64,000 nt of DNA from assembly GCA_017474765.1 (NCBI GenBank), contig JAFVGW010000007.1, forward strand, positions 62,001-126,000, given 5' to 3'. Below are positions 36,705-44,580 of the stretch, one piece after another (positions within the stretch are counted from its first letter, which is position 1; each line of letters starts with the position of its first letter). The notes below the pieces were generated by a model, which did no database searches, was not told where the DNA came from, and was given only the letters and a program-made list of their open reading frames with translations. The position numbers and the translations under genes are program-made. This DNA comes from Salinivirgaceae bacterium. GTDB taxonomy: Bacteria > Bacteroidota > Bacteroidia > Bacteroidales > SZUA-534.

Positions 36705-37637
36705 ATGCTTATGAAAGATAGATTTGAAGAAACACACGAAATAGATTGTTTGGTTGACACCCAACCAATGGCCGACAGCATTGATACTGTATCGAAAAAG
36801 GTTGGTGAAACAACAATCGCCGTCGGGGCTTTTAAATCGGCAGTTTTGAAGGCGGAAAAAGAAGGTGCGGAACACGTTTGCAAGAACGTGAATTTGGGAT
36901 TCTTCACGCTGATGCACTCACAAATTTCGCAGAAAATCGCCGCCCACCAAAGCCGTGTCGATTCACTTACAATGGAACTCGTTTCGCAAAAGAAACGCCT
37001 TCTTGCTATTAAATCGGCTATGGAACGCAACTATGATATGATTGTGGCTCGTTATGCGCGAGTCTTTGCGGGCATTAATAAGGCGTTGAAACAGCGCGTG
37101 ATGGAACTTGACCGCCCGACATTCAATTTTGCCACGCGCGAAATAGCAGGAAGTTTTACGCGCAGTCAATCGCTGTCGGCTGTTGTCCCAATATGTCAAA
37201 TTGAGGGCGTCACAGCAACACAGCAGATTGCAATGTCGAATATGAAATACGATAGCACAAAAGTTATCAATGCGACTGAGAGTTTCTTGCGGCAGATGAA
37301 TGAGCAGAAAATAATAACTGACAAGATTCTTCTTCGCAGCGTAACGGGCGATGAAGGTGTTGAACATTTCCCTGTTGCAATTATTGAAACCCAGATAGAT
37401 GCTAACGGAAATACCGCCTACGATACGGTTGTGCCAGAAAACATTGCAAGTCCAAACGCCAAAGAGATTGTCAGTCAGATGTACGAGTCGGCGGCCAATT
37501 TCGATTGGAAAGAGAAGGAAATGAATGATTTCGTGCGTCAGGAATTTGCTAAACTCGTTTACAATAGCGAGATGTCCGACAGAGTAAAATCTATGGTCAA
37601 TGTGTTGTATGAAGAATCCAAACCACAGACTCTCTAA
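36705..37637 (+). CDS. Coiled-coil protein, paralog A
   Basis: The protein has 310 residues; starts at 36705 or 36711. Long central helices (SQISQKIAAHQSRVDSLTME, LVSQKKRLLAIKSAMERNYD) are followed by a pattern ...ALKQRVMELDRPTFNFATRE, then a mixed alpha/beta C-terminus (VEHFPVAIIETQIDANGNTA). The order and wording of these blocks match the next gene (LYEQKKRLVALKEQLENDYQ; LENRVKAIDEPVFKMS), so the two are duplicated relatives. No signal peptide, so cytoplasmic. Function unknown; the operon suggests hetero-oligomeric assembly. Confidence 0.75.
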   Translation: MLMKDRFEETHEIDCLVDTQPMADSIDTVSKKVGETTIAVGAFKSAVLKAEKEGAEHVCKNVNLGFFTLMHSQISQKIAAHQSRVDSLTMELVSQKKRLLAIKSAMERNYDMIVARYARVFAGINKALKQRVMELDRPTFNFATREIAGSFTRSQSLSAVVPICQIEGVTATQQIAMSNMKYDSTKVINATESFLRQMNEQKIITDKILLRSVTGDEGVEHFPVAIIETQIDANGNTAYDTVVPENIASPNAKEIVSQMYESAANFDWKEKEMNDFVRQEFAKLVYNSEMSDRVKSMVNVLYEESKPQTL

Positions 37638-37648
37638 AAGAAACTGCT

Positions 37649-38857
37649 ATGAGTTACACTAAACGATTTAGAAAGGATTTCCCCATTCCGCTGAATGTTG
37701 AAGTTGAAGAACCTTCAGTAAGCATAGATGACGTTGTGCTTCCGATAGAGGCTGCCTATATTACAGATAGTAGTGGTAATAGAATCGTGGATAGTGGAGG
37801 CCGACGCGTCGAGATTTCAGCCAATGACATAAAAAAATTCATATCAATAGAGAATGGACGTGTTGAAATAAATTTCAATGGAGATAGGACACCTATTGAT
37901 ATAGGGGCTTCAGGAAAATCTCACCGCAATCGTGACCTTACTCACGACGAGACTGTTCAAGTGAATATTGAAGTGGATACCGACCCTTTCGATGAAAGCG
38001 TCTCGAAATGCAACAATCATATAAACCTGCTCACAGGCAGTGTGGCGGCAACCGAAGCGGCACAAGTTGCGTCGATAAACGAAAACTCTAAACAGATAGC
38101 GTCAACTATCATAACAGGATTCTTTAAGAATGTGCAAGCCGAAATCAGCACAAAAATTCTTGAATTGAGTCAGAAAGTAGAAGCAAGATTGATGCACCTG
38201 TATGAACAAAAAAAGAGGTTGGTTGCTTTAAAAGAGCAGTTGGAGAATGATTATCAACGCAGGAAATCGGATTACACCAAAATAATCACAGACCTGAACA
38301 AAGAACTCGAAAACAGGGTTAAAGCCATTGATGAACCAGTATTTAAAATGTCAGCGTTGATTGAAAAATCAAGCAAACGAATGACAGAGACAGGTTCTGC
38401 GGAGGTGGCGTCGATTGTCGCCAAAGAAAATTCTATTCTAACGTCTCAAATTCAAGCGGCACTTACCAAAAAGAAAGCGCAGCAAACAATGGTGCAAGCA
38501 ACTGATTTTCTCTCGGTTCAGCGTGGAACAGACAATGCCATAAGACAAAGTTCCATAACAAAGTTTAAGGCAGATAACAGCATTTTTTTCCTGCCTGTGT
38601 GTTACTTTGAAACCACCGACAGCGGAAACATTGTCAATCAGTCGTGTGTTTACAGCAAAAAACATTTGCCCGATGCCGTTGACAAAAAAATCGCAGACGA
38701 TATTTTTCTAAATAATGGCGATGGAGACAGTGGCGTTCAGAAGCAGGAAAGCGTGGATAAATTTTTCAACGCCATTATGCAGAACGCGCACCAAAATATT
38801 AAAAACGAACACGATACTCGTGTAATCAACACTATAAACAAACTTTATATTGGATAA
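37649..38857 (+). CDS. Coiled-coil protein, paralog B
   Basis: The protein has 402 residues. It has an N-terminal extension of about 100 residues absent from paralog A (VEISANDIKKFISIENGRVE, NFNGDRTPIDIGASG). The shared core follows: VSKCNNHINLLTGSVAATEA, then STKILELSQKVEARLMHLYE and LENRVKAIDEPVFKM. The C-terminus again contains an isolated strand-rich segment (FFLPVCYFETTDSGN) as in paralog A. The gap to paralog A is 11 bases. No membrane helix or enzyme motif is seen. Confidence 0.75.
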   Translation: MSYTKRFRKDFPIPLNVEVEEPSVSIDDVVLPIEAAYITDSSGNRIVDSGGRRVEISANDIKKFISIENGRVEINFNGDRTPIDIGASGKSHRNRDLTHDETVQVNIEVDTDPFDESVSKCNNHINLLTGSVAATEAAQVASINENSKQIASTIITGFFKNVQAEISTKILELSQKVEARLMHLYEQKKRLVALKEQLENDYQRRKSDYTKIITDLNKELENRVKAIDEPVFKMSALIEKSSKRMTETGSAEVASIVAKENSILTSQIQAALTKKKAQQTMVQATDFLSVQRGTDNAIRQSSITKFKADNSIFFLPVCYFETTDSGNIVNQSCVYSKKHLPDAVDKKIADDIFLNNGDGDSGVQKQESVDKFFNAIMQNAHQNIKNEHDTRVINTINKLYIG

Positions 38858-38860
38858 ATT

Positions 38861-39829
38861 ATGAGCGGATTGAAAGAAATAAGAGTAAACGGGAACACTC
38901 TTACGCTTAGCGGAAATTTGGTTAAAGGCGGCATTCTTCCTGAAAAGATGTCGGAATTGACACGTACCGTTACAATACAGAAAGACACTGTTGTCGAAGG
39001 AGCCATTTATGCCAACAAGATAACGGTTGAAAGCGGTGATGTTGAAATTAAAGGCGCTGTGTTTGCGCAACAGGAGATATATGTCAATTCCAGCGCTAAG
39101 GGAACTGTAAGTTTCTTGAAGTCGGTGGCGTCGGCCAAAAGCATAACAACAAGAGCGTTGAACGCAGATGTTACATTCTGCTCTGATGTTAATGCCAAAG
39201 AAGTATCGCTCACCAATGCATTTGTTGCAGGCAGCATTTATGCCGATGAAGTTACTTTAGACAATTGTGTGGTTATTGGCGGTGTGTTTGCCACAACCGA
39301 TATACGCCTGAAGGATAGTATTGTGGGAACTTTCAACGCGCCAAATGTGGAATCCAAAGGCATTATACAACTTCTTTTGCCTACTGCTTTTTCGGGACAA
39401 AAAATGTTGGTTGAGCCAGACACAAAATTCTTCAATTTGAGCCTTGCCGATTTGGGCGGATTATTTAAAGGAAACGAGCAAGCGCCCGAATCGGGTAAGA
39501 TTCCGATGAACATTGATGCCGACAACATTCGGACAAGCCTGACAGGTCCAGATACGCAGAAAGCATATTACTCATATACGGTTGTCGGCAAAGTTTTGGC
39601 TGCAGATATGATAGATGTTGACAAGTTTCAAAATCACTTTTTGCTGACTGCCGCAGCGTTAGGTCCGCAGTTGCTTAAGACATACGATTTGGGACCTTCT
39701 GCCGACGGCACTACAAAACAGTTGACTTACAGCAACATTAGAGATTTCTTTTTTGCCATTTTGCGTGGTCAGATTGAAGTACAGGAAATATCAGGCTCAT
39801 TCTCGATGGGTGAGTTGTTAAGGAATTAA
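38861..39829 (+). CDS. Bactofilin-like beta-solenoid protein
   Basis: The protein has 322 residues. The first two thirds show short repeating strand units with regular hydrophobic spacing (TVTIQKDTVVEGAIYANKIT, VEIKGAVFAQQEIYVNSSAK, VSLTNAFVAGSIYADEVTLD, CVVIGGVFATTDIRLKDSIV), the pattern of bactofilin and DUF342-type right-handed beta-helices that form polymers. The C-terminal third is unassigned. It starts 3 bases after paralog B. I infer a cytoskeletal, polymer-forming component of the operon; the resemblance is by pattern and not by a named signature. Confidence 0.7.
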   Translation: MSGLKEIRVNGNTLTLSGNLVKGGILPEKMSELTRTVTIQKDTVVEGAIYANKITVESGDVEIKGAVFAQQEIYVNSSAKGTVSFLKSVASAKSITTRALNADVTFCSDVNAKEVSLTNAFVAGSIYADEVTLDNCVVIGGVFATTDIRLKDSIVGTFNAPNVESKGIIQLLLPTAFSGQKMLVEPDTKFFNLSLADLGGLFKGNEQAPESGKIPMNIDADNIRTSLTGPDTQKAYYSYTVVGKVLAADMIDVDKFQNHFLLTAAALGPQLLKTYDLGPSADGTTKQLTYSNIRDFFFAILRGQIEVQEISGSFSMGELLRN

Positions 39830-39871
39830 AATATAAAGTAGCGGCATTAACTTTTTACACAGAATCAAAAT

Positions 39872-40285
39872 ATGAGGAAAATCTTTTTGCCGCTGATATT
39901 TTTGGTATTAATGCCAGTATGTAGAGAGTTCGTCTATGCCAATGATGAAGCGGGAACGGTAATAGAAAAATCTTCGGCACAAAAAGTATATTACGTTGTG
40001 TTGGGTAGTTTCAGAACATTAGAAAGCGCACATATATATAACAATAATCTTCCTGACGGAATGGAAAGTTGGATATATAAATGTACGTCAAATGGCAACA
40101 CTGTCTATCGCGTTTGTTTTTCTACCCGCCAGAAGGCTCAAGAACAAATCAATTGGTTTCATTCGTATGATGTTTCGTGGTTCACTGATGCGTGGATTTG
40201 GGAAAGCGATGGATTAGGCAACTGTGTTTTTTGTCCAGTAAGTTATGAAACGGAAGAGACACTTCCGCCATTATCACCAAAATAG
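39872..40285 (+). CDS. Secreted SPOR-like domain protein
   Basis: The protein has 137 residues. A signal peptide (MRKIFLPLIFLVLMPVCREF) is followed by about 75 residues with a SPOR-like pattern: KVYYVVLGSFRTLESAHIYN, then WIYKCTSNGNTVYRVCFSTR and QKAQEQINWFH. SPOR domains bind denuded peptidoglycan glycans, which would give the operon a periplasmic partner. Two Cys residues in a late stretch (GNCVFCPVS) could form a disulfide. It is the last gene before a strong terminator. Confidence 0.75.
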   Translation: MRKIFLPLIFLVLMPVCREFVYANDEAGTVIEKSSAQKVYYVVLGSFRTLESAHIYNNNLPDGMESWIYKCTSNGNTVYRVCFSTRQKAQEQINWFHSYDVSWFTDAWIWESDGLGNCVFCPVSYETEETLPPLSPK

Positions 40286-40314
40286 AAAAGCAAGGAAGCA
40301 TTGCCCCACATTCA

Positions 40315-40346
40315 AAAGGCGATACACAAAACTTGTATCGCCTTTT
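40315..40346 (+). terminator. Terminator of the accessory operon
   Basis: AAAGGCGATAC pairs with GTATCGCCTTT around a nine-base loop, followed by a run of T. Confidence 0.9.
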
Positions 40347-40377
40347 TTTTATCTGTGATAATCTGTGTTTTCAGTGT

Positions 40378-40395
40378 TCCCGATAGCAATCGGGA
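40378..40395. repeat. Short palindromic hairpin
   Basis: TCCCGATAGCAATCGGGA: an 8-bp stem with a minimal loop, in the gap between the operon terminator and the DUF4143 cassette. Purpose unknown. Confidence 0.6.
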
Positions 40396-40416
40396 CTGTG
40401 CGAAAAAGAGTTTTAT

Positions 40417-40481
40417 ATTCCCTAAAGTTGTACAACTTTAGGGAATTAAATCCCCAAAGTTGTACAACTTTGGGGATTTTG
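40417..40481. repeat. Twin 30-base palindromes and left direct repeat of the DUF4143 cassette
   Basis: Two perfect 30-base palindromes, at 40417-40446 (arms begin ATTCCCTAAAGTTGT) and 40449-40478 (arms begin AATCCCCAAAGTTGT), share the core AAAGTTGTACAACTTT. Bases 40433-40481 recur at 41648-41696 with a single mismatch (G40441 versus A41656), forming a 49-base direct repeat around the ATPase gene. Confidence 0.92.
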
Positions 40482-40483
40482 AT

Positions 40484-40491
40484 TATATTTG
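40484..40491 (+). promoter_or_regulatory. Promoter of the DUF4143 ATPase gene (TATATTTG)
   Basis: TAnnTTTG box 19 bases before the ATG. A TTG at 40460-40462, inside the palindrome, is 21 bases upstream, the spacing expected for a -33 element, so the palindrome overlaps the promoter. Confidence 0.65.
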
Positions 40492-40510
40492 TCGGGAAAA
40501 ATAAGAGATT

Positions 40511-41632
40511 ATGATACACCGCGAACTTGAAAACGTTTTACGTCAAAAACTTGATTTAAAAAAAGTTATTGTTGTGTATGGTGCTCGCCAAGTGGGGAAA
40601 TCGTCGTTGCTGCAAATGATTTTTGGCGGGAATCCGAATACATTATGGCTCAATGGCGAGGATAGTGAAACGCGAAATCTGATGGAAAATTTGAGTTCGC
40701 AGAACTTATCGCTGTCGTTTTCAGCCTACAAGACACTTATTATTGATGAAGCGCAGAATGTGTTGAATATCGGCCGCTGCCTGAAATTGATACACGATAA
40801 TATGCCTGATTTGCAGATAATTGCAACGGGTAGTTCTTCGTTCGACCTTGCCAATAAAATGAATGAGCCACTCACAGGACGCAAATTGGAATATCGGCTT
40901 TTCCCTTTGTCGTTTGCCGAAATGGTGGCGCACCACGGGCTTTTTGAGGAGAAACGATTACTGAACCAACGCCTGATTTATGGATACTATCCCGATGTTG
41001 TGTGTAATCCCGAAAATTGCCGCGAATTGCTTAACAATTTGGCTTCGAGTTATTTATATAAAGATGTGCTGATTTGGGAGAACTTGAAAAAGTCCGACAA
41101 AATACACAAACTGTTGCAAGCCATTGCATTGCAAGTTGGGGCGATGGTATCTTACACTGAATTAGGCAATTTGTGCGGACTTGACAATAAGACAGTCGAG
41201 AAATACATTGCATTGCTTGAGCAGGCGTTTATAATATTCAGGTTGCCGTCGTTTTCTAAAAATCTGCGTAATGAACTGAAATTCAGTAAGAAAATTTATT
41301 TTTACGACAACGGGATCCGAAATGCGGTTATCGGCAATTTTTCTGACGTTGGTTTACGGAATGATGTTGGAGCATTATGGGAGAATTTTGCAATTGCCGA
41401 AAGGATTAAACGCTCTAATTATCAGCAGAATTTCAGCAATCATTGGTTTTGGCGCACCAAATTGCAGTCGGAAATTGATTTGATAGAGGAGACTGATGGC
41501 AGGCTTAAATCCTTTGAATTCAAGTGGAACCCAAAACGAAAAGCCGTTGTGCCAATCTCTTTCACGCAAGCCTATCCCGAGACTGAGTTTTGCGTTGTTT
41601 CGCCTGAAAATATCGAGGCATTTTTGTTGTAA
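40511..41632 (+). CDS. AAA+ ATPase with DUF4143 C-terminal domain
   Basis: The protein has 373 residues. Walker A is GARQVGKSSLL (near residue 25) and Walker B is TLIIDEAQNV, followed by ATGSSSFDLANKMNEPLTGR, the sensor region typical of this family. The DUF4143 domain follows (ALWENFAIAERIKRSNYQ ... FWRTKLQSEIDLIEETDG), whose ExD/K nuclease-like pattern ends SFEFKWNPKRK. The family is widespread and multi-copy in Bacteroidota; its biological role is unknown. The gene sits exactly between 49-base direct repeats, suggesting that it moves as a cassette. Confidence 0.92.
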   Translation: MIHRELENVLRQKLDLKKVIVVYGARQVGKSSLLQMIFGGNPNTLWLNGEDSETRNLMENLSSQNLSLSFSAYKTLIIDEAQNVLNIGRCLKLIHDNMPDLQIIATGSSSFDLANKMNEPLTGRKLEYRLFPLSFAEMVAHHGLFEEKRLLNQRLIYGYYPDVVCNPENCRELLNNLASSYLYKDVLIWENLKKSDKIHKLLQAIALQVGAMVSYTELGNLCGLDNKTVEKYIALLEQAFIIFRLPSFSKNLRNELKFSKKIYFYDNGIRNAVIGNFSDVGLRNDVGALWENFAIAERIKRSNYQQNFSNHWFWRTKLQSEIDLIEETDGRLKSFEFKWNPKRKAVVPISFTQAYPETEFCVVSPENIEAFLL

Positions 41633-41647
41633 TCCACCCAAATGACC

Positions 41648-41696
41648 CAACTTTAAGGAATTAAATCCCCAAAGTTGTACAACTTTGGGGATTTTG
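41648..41696. repeat. Right direct repeat of the DUF4143 cassette
   Basis: Same 49 bases as 40433-40481 with one substitution, including a complete 30-base palindrome (41664-41693). It begins 15 bases after the ATPase stop codon. Confidence 0.92.
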
Positions 41697-41779
41697 CTTC
41701 TTTCCCCAAAAATATTTGCCGAAAGTTTGCGTGTAACAAAATGTTTGTATATTTAACTTCATTTTTCACGAAAAAAACT

Positions 41780-42139
41780 ATGGTAAACAGAGTAACTTTG
41801 ATTGGCAACGTGGGCAAGGACCCCGAGGTCCGCTATTTGAATGAAGGCGTTGCAAGCACAACTATCTCGCTGGCAACCAACGAGACTTACACCGACAAAT
41901 CGGGCAACCGCACCACGCACACCGAGTGGCACCGAGTGGCACTTTGGCGCAATCTGGCTGAGGTGGCCGAAAAATATATCCGCAAGGGCACAATGCTTTA
42001 TATCGACGGAAAACTGTCGACTCGCAGTTATACCGACCGCGAAGGCAAGGAACACACTGTGACAGAGGTAATTGCCAACGATATGAAGATTTTGAGCGGC
42101 AAATATCAACCGCAGACTGGCACAACCGAAACAGCGTAA
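41780..42139 (+). CDS. ssb: Single-stranded DNA-binding protein without acidic tail
   Basis: The protein has 119 residues. It is an OB fold: MVNRVTLIGNVGKDPEVRYL, TTISLATNETYTDKSG, EWHRVALWRNLAEVAEKYI, GTMLYIDGKLSTRSY, MKILSGK. It ends GTTETA, with almost no linker and no DDxPF-type acidic tip, the docking site for DNA-repair partners in canonical SSBs. It lies 36 bases before a second, canonical ssb. The frame extends upstream to 41675, but ATG 41780 gives the family start. It may be a specialised or accessory SSB. Confidence 0.93.
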   Translation: MVNRVTLIGNVGKDPEVRYLNEGVASTTISLATNETYTDKSGNRTTHTEWHRVALWRNLAEVAEKYIRKGTMLYIDGKLSTRSYTDREGKEHTVTEVIANDMKILSGKYQPQTGTTETA

Positions 42140-42174
42140 ATCACTTATTTCTAACCACTAAACAAATTTTAACA

Positions 42175-42609
42175 ATGATCAACAAGGCAATTTTAGTCGG
42201 GAATGTGGGCAATGAGCCCGAAATTCGTACTTTGGACAACGACACAAAGGTGGCAACCTTCTCGCTGGCAACAAGCGAGCGTTATCAAGACAAATCGGGC
42301 CAGCGCCAAGAGCGCACCGAATGGCACCGAATTGTAGCATGGCGCGGACTTGCGGGAATTATTGAGCAATATGTGCACAAAGGCACAAAATTGTATATCG
42401 AAGGCAAAATAACCTACCGCCAATACAAAGACAAGGACGGCAACGACCGTTTCACAACTGAAATTGTTGCCAACGAGATGAAAATGCTCGATTCGCGCAA
42501 CGGCGGAAGTTCAAATTCGGGCGGTTCGGTTGGTGAGCCTGCCACTAATTACGACTCGGCACCGCAACCAACTCAGGCACCGTTGGAAGCCGACGATTTG
42601 CCGTTTTAA
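42175..42609 (+). CDS. ssb: Single-stranded DNA-binding protein, canonical
   Basis: The protein has 144 residues: OB fold (MINKAILVGNVGNEPEIRTL; EWHRIVAWRGLAGIIEQYV; GTKLYIEGKITYRQYKDKDG), a Gly/Ser-rich linker (GGSSNSGGSVG) and the acidic tip EADDLPF at the C-terminus, which recruits replication and repair proteins. In Bacteroidales ssb usually precedes gldE, as here; this copy is the conserved one. Confidence 0.96.
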   Translation: MINKAILVGNVGNEPEIRTLDNDTKVATFSLATSERYQDKSGQRQERTEWHRIVAWRGLAGIIEQYVHKGTKLYIEGKITYRQYKDKDGNDRFTTEIVANEMKMLDSRNGGSSNSGGSVGEPATNYDSAPQPTQAPLEADDLPF

Positions 42610-42630
42610 GTTTAACCAATAGCATAGATT

Positions 42631-43977
42631 TTGGAAAACGACCCTTATACGCAAGAGACAGTTGCTGATTTACAAGCAATTGGCTCTTGCTTTTCAACGG
42701 ATGCGGCGCTGATAGCCGCAATAGTTGCTGGCGTTCTGCTAATGATAGCCGCCGCACTTGTGTCGGGTAGCAAAGTTGCTTTTCTGTCAATTAACACACA
42801 GCAAATCAGAACTTTGCGCAAAAGCAAAAAAATCACCGCCCGCACAGCACTCAAATTTATCGACAAACCTGAGGAACTGCTTGCGCTCACGTCGGTGCTC
42901 AACTGCATTAACTATGTGGCCGTCGCCATACTGTTTATGTACGTCACGCGTCAGCCGCTTTCATTCCTGCACCCCGCGTTATGCCTTGTTCTTCAAGTAG
43001 TTATCATTACACCGATACTGCTTGTTTTTTGCGAGGTGATGCCCAAAATGCTCACCCGCCAAAATCCCGACGGGATAATCGGCTTTATGTCGATTCCACT
43101 GCTGATAATGAGCAAGATAATGAAGCCGCTGACATTCTTCGTGGCGCGTAACAATCGTCACGTTGAATTGCAAATACATAAGAATCAGTCAATTTCGATG
43201 GACGAACTATCGGATGTGATAGAGGAGAATCCGTCGGGATTGATGAGCGAGCGCGAGATGCTGAAGGGAATTATCGAGTTTGGCAACATTGAGGTTTCCG
43301 AGATTATGTGCCCGCGCGTGGATATGGTGGCCATTGAGTCGAAAGAGCCGTTTGAGCAGGTGCTGAAGAAAATCACCGAATCAGGCTACTCGCGCATCCC
43401 TGTTTACACCGATACATTCGACCAAATATCTGGCATTCTGTATATTAAAGATTTACTGCCGTATGTGAACAACAAAAACGGCTTCAAGTGGATGACGCTT
43501 ATCCGCCCGCCGCATTTTGTGCCCGAGAACAAGAAAATCAACGAGTTGCTCGAGGAATTGCAGATGCAGAAAAACCATATGGCCATTGTGGTTGACGAGT
43601 ATGGCGGCACGTCGGGCCTGGTGACGATGGAGGACATTATTGAGATGATTGTGGGCGACATTTCCGATGAGTTCGACGAGGAAGAATCCGACTTTACGCG
43701 TGTCGATGAGAACACCTACATTTTCAAAGGCAAGACGCTGCTTTCGGATTTCTGCGATGAGTTAGAGATTGATTCTGAGACATTTGCCGAAGCGCAAGGC
43801 GAGTCGGAGTCGCTGGCGGGACTGATTCTGGAGATGAAGGGCGAACTGCCGCGCAAGAACGAGCATTTTGAATGCTGTGGTTTCGAATTCACTGTTCTTG
43901 AGGTAGATAGGCGGCGAATCACTTCGGTGAAGGTGCACCGCAAAATTGCCGCCGAACCCGCACCTGCCGACCAATGA
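42631..43977 (+). CDS. gldE: GldE-like CNNM/CorC transporter-family protein
   Basis: The protein has 448 residues. Layout: DUF21/CNNM membrane domain with four hydrophobic segments (about 22-165), paired CBS domains (EVSEIMCPRVDMVAIESKEP; VPENKKINELLEELQMQKNH; VVDEYGGTSGLVTMEDIIEM) and a C-terminal CorC/HlyC domain (ESESLAGLILEMKG). Only a TTG at 42631 is available as start (an in-frame stop lies 6 bases upstream; the next ATG would cut the first membrane helix). The gene sits between ssb and gldD, the standard gliding-associated position, though this locus is also kept in non-gliding Bacteroidales. Confidence 0.92.
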   Translation: MENDPYTQETVADLQAIGSCFSTDAALIAAIVAGVLLMIAAALVSGSKVAFLSINTQQIRTLRKSKKITARTALKFIDKPEELLALTSVLNCINYVAVAILFMYVTRQPLSFLHPALCLVLQVVIITPILLVFCEVMPKMLTRQNPDGIIGFMSIPLLIMSKIMKPLTFFVARNNRHVELQIHKNQSISMDELSDVIEENPSGLMSEREMLKGIIEFGNIEVSEIMCPRVDMVAIESKEPFEQVLKKITESGYSRIPVYTDTFDQISGILYIKDLLPYVNNKNGFKWMTLIRPPHFVPENKKINELLEELQMQKNHMAIVVDEYGGTSGLVTMEDIIEMIVGDISDEFDEEESDFTRVDENTYIFKGKTLLSDFCDELEIDSETFAEAQGESESLAGLILEMKGELPRKNEHFECCGFEFTVLEVDRRRITSVKVHRKIAAEPAPADQ

Positions 43978-43983
43978 TTTGGC

Positions 43984-43991
43984 TACCTTTG
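43984..43991 (+). promoter_or_regulatory. Candidate -7 promoter box of gldD (TACCTTTG)
   Basis: TAnnTTTG match 18 bases before ATG 44009, just after the gldE stop; possible internal promoter. Confidence 0.4.
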
Positions 43992-44008
43992 CAACCAAAT
44001 TGCTGATT

Positions 44009-44578
44009 ATGACAAAAATCGTTTCATTGTTTGCGCTTGTCGCGATGCTGGTGTCCTGCGGCAACGACTATGTGCCGAAACCGCGCGGTTATTACCGAGT
44101 GGATATGCCTGAAAAAAGTTATCAATCAATCGATTGCAAGGTGCCGTATCGGTTTGAGTATCCAACTTACGCAACCTTCGATTTGCGCAACTCAAAAAAC
44201 GCCGACGAGCGCTATTGGGCCGATGTCAACTTCAAGTCGCTCAACGCGAAAATCCATTTGAGTTACAAGGCAATCGACCATAATTTGGACAGTTATATTA
44301 CTGATGCACACAACTTTGTGTATAAGCACACAATAAAAGCCGATGCCATTAGCGAGACGCCGTACGACAATCCTGACCGCAAGGTTTATGGTCTGCTTTA
44401 CGAAATCAGCGGCGATGCGGCGTCAAACGTGCAGTTCTATGTGACTGACAGCGTGCACCATTTTGTGCGCGGCGCGCTCTATTTCAACGTGGTGCCAAAC
44501 AAAGATTCGCTCGCGCCGATGCTCGATTTCATTAACACTGATATCAAGCACCTGATTGAGACTTTTAGTTGGAACTAA
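44009..44578 (+). CDS. gldD: GldD-like lipoprotein
   Basis: The protein has 189 residues: lipoprotein signal MTKIVSLFALVAMLVSCGND (lipobox LVSC), then the GldD signature PKPRGYYRVDMPEKSYQ. The body is beta-rich and ends LIETFSWN. GldD is needed for gliding in Flavobacterium; in Bacteroidales it is presumed to serve envelope or type IX-related functions. It lies between gldE and the phosphopantetheinyl transferase, the conserved order. A start at 43946 inside gldE is rejected because it precedes the signal peptide. Confidence 0.92.
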   Translation: MTKIVSLFALVAMLVSCGNDYVPKPRGYYRVDMPEKSYQSIDCKVPYRFEYPTYATFDLRNSKNADERYWADVNFKSLNAKIHLSYKAIDHNLDSYITDAHNFVYKHTIKADAISETPYDNPDRKVYGLLYEISGDAASNVQFYVTDSVHHFVRGALYFNVVPNKDSLAPMLDFINTDIKHLIETFSWN

Positions 44579-44580
44579 CT

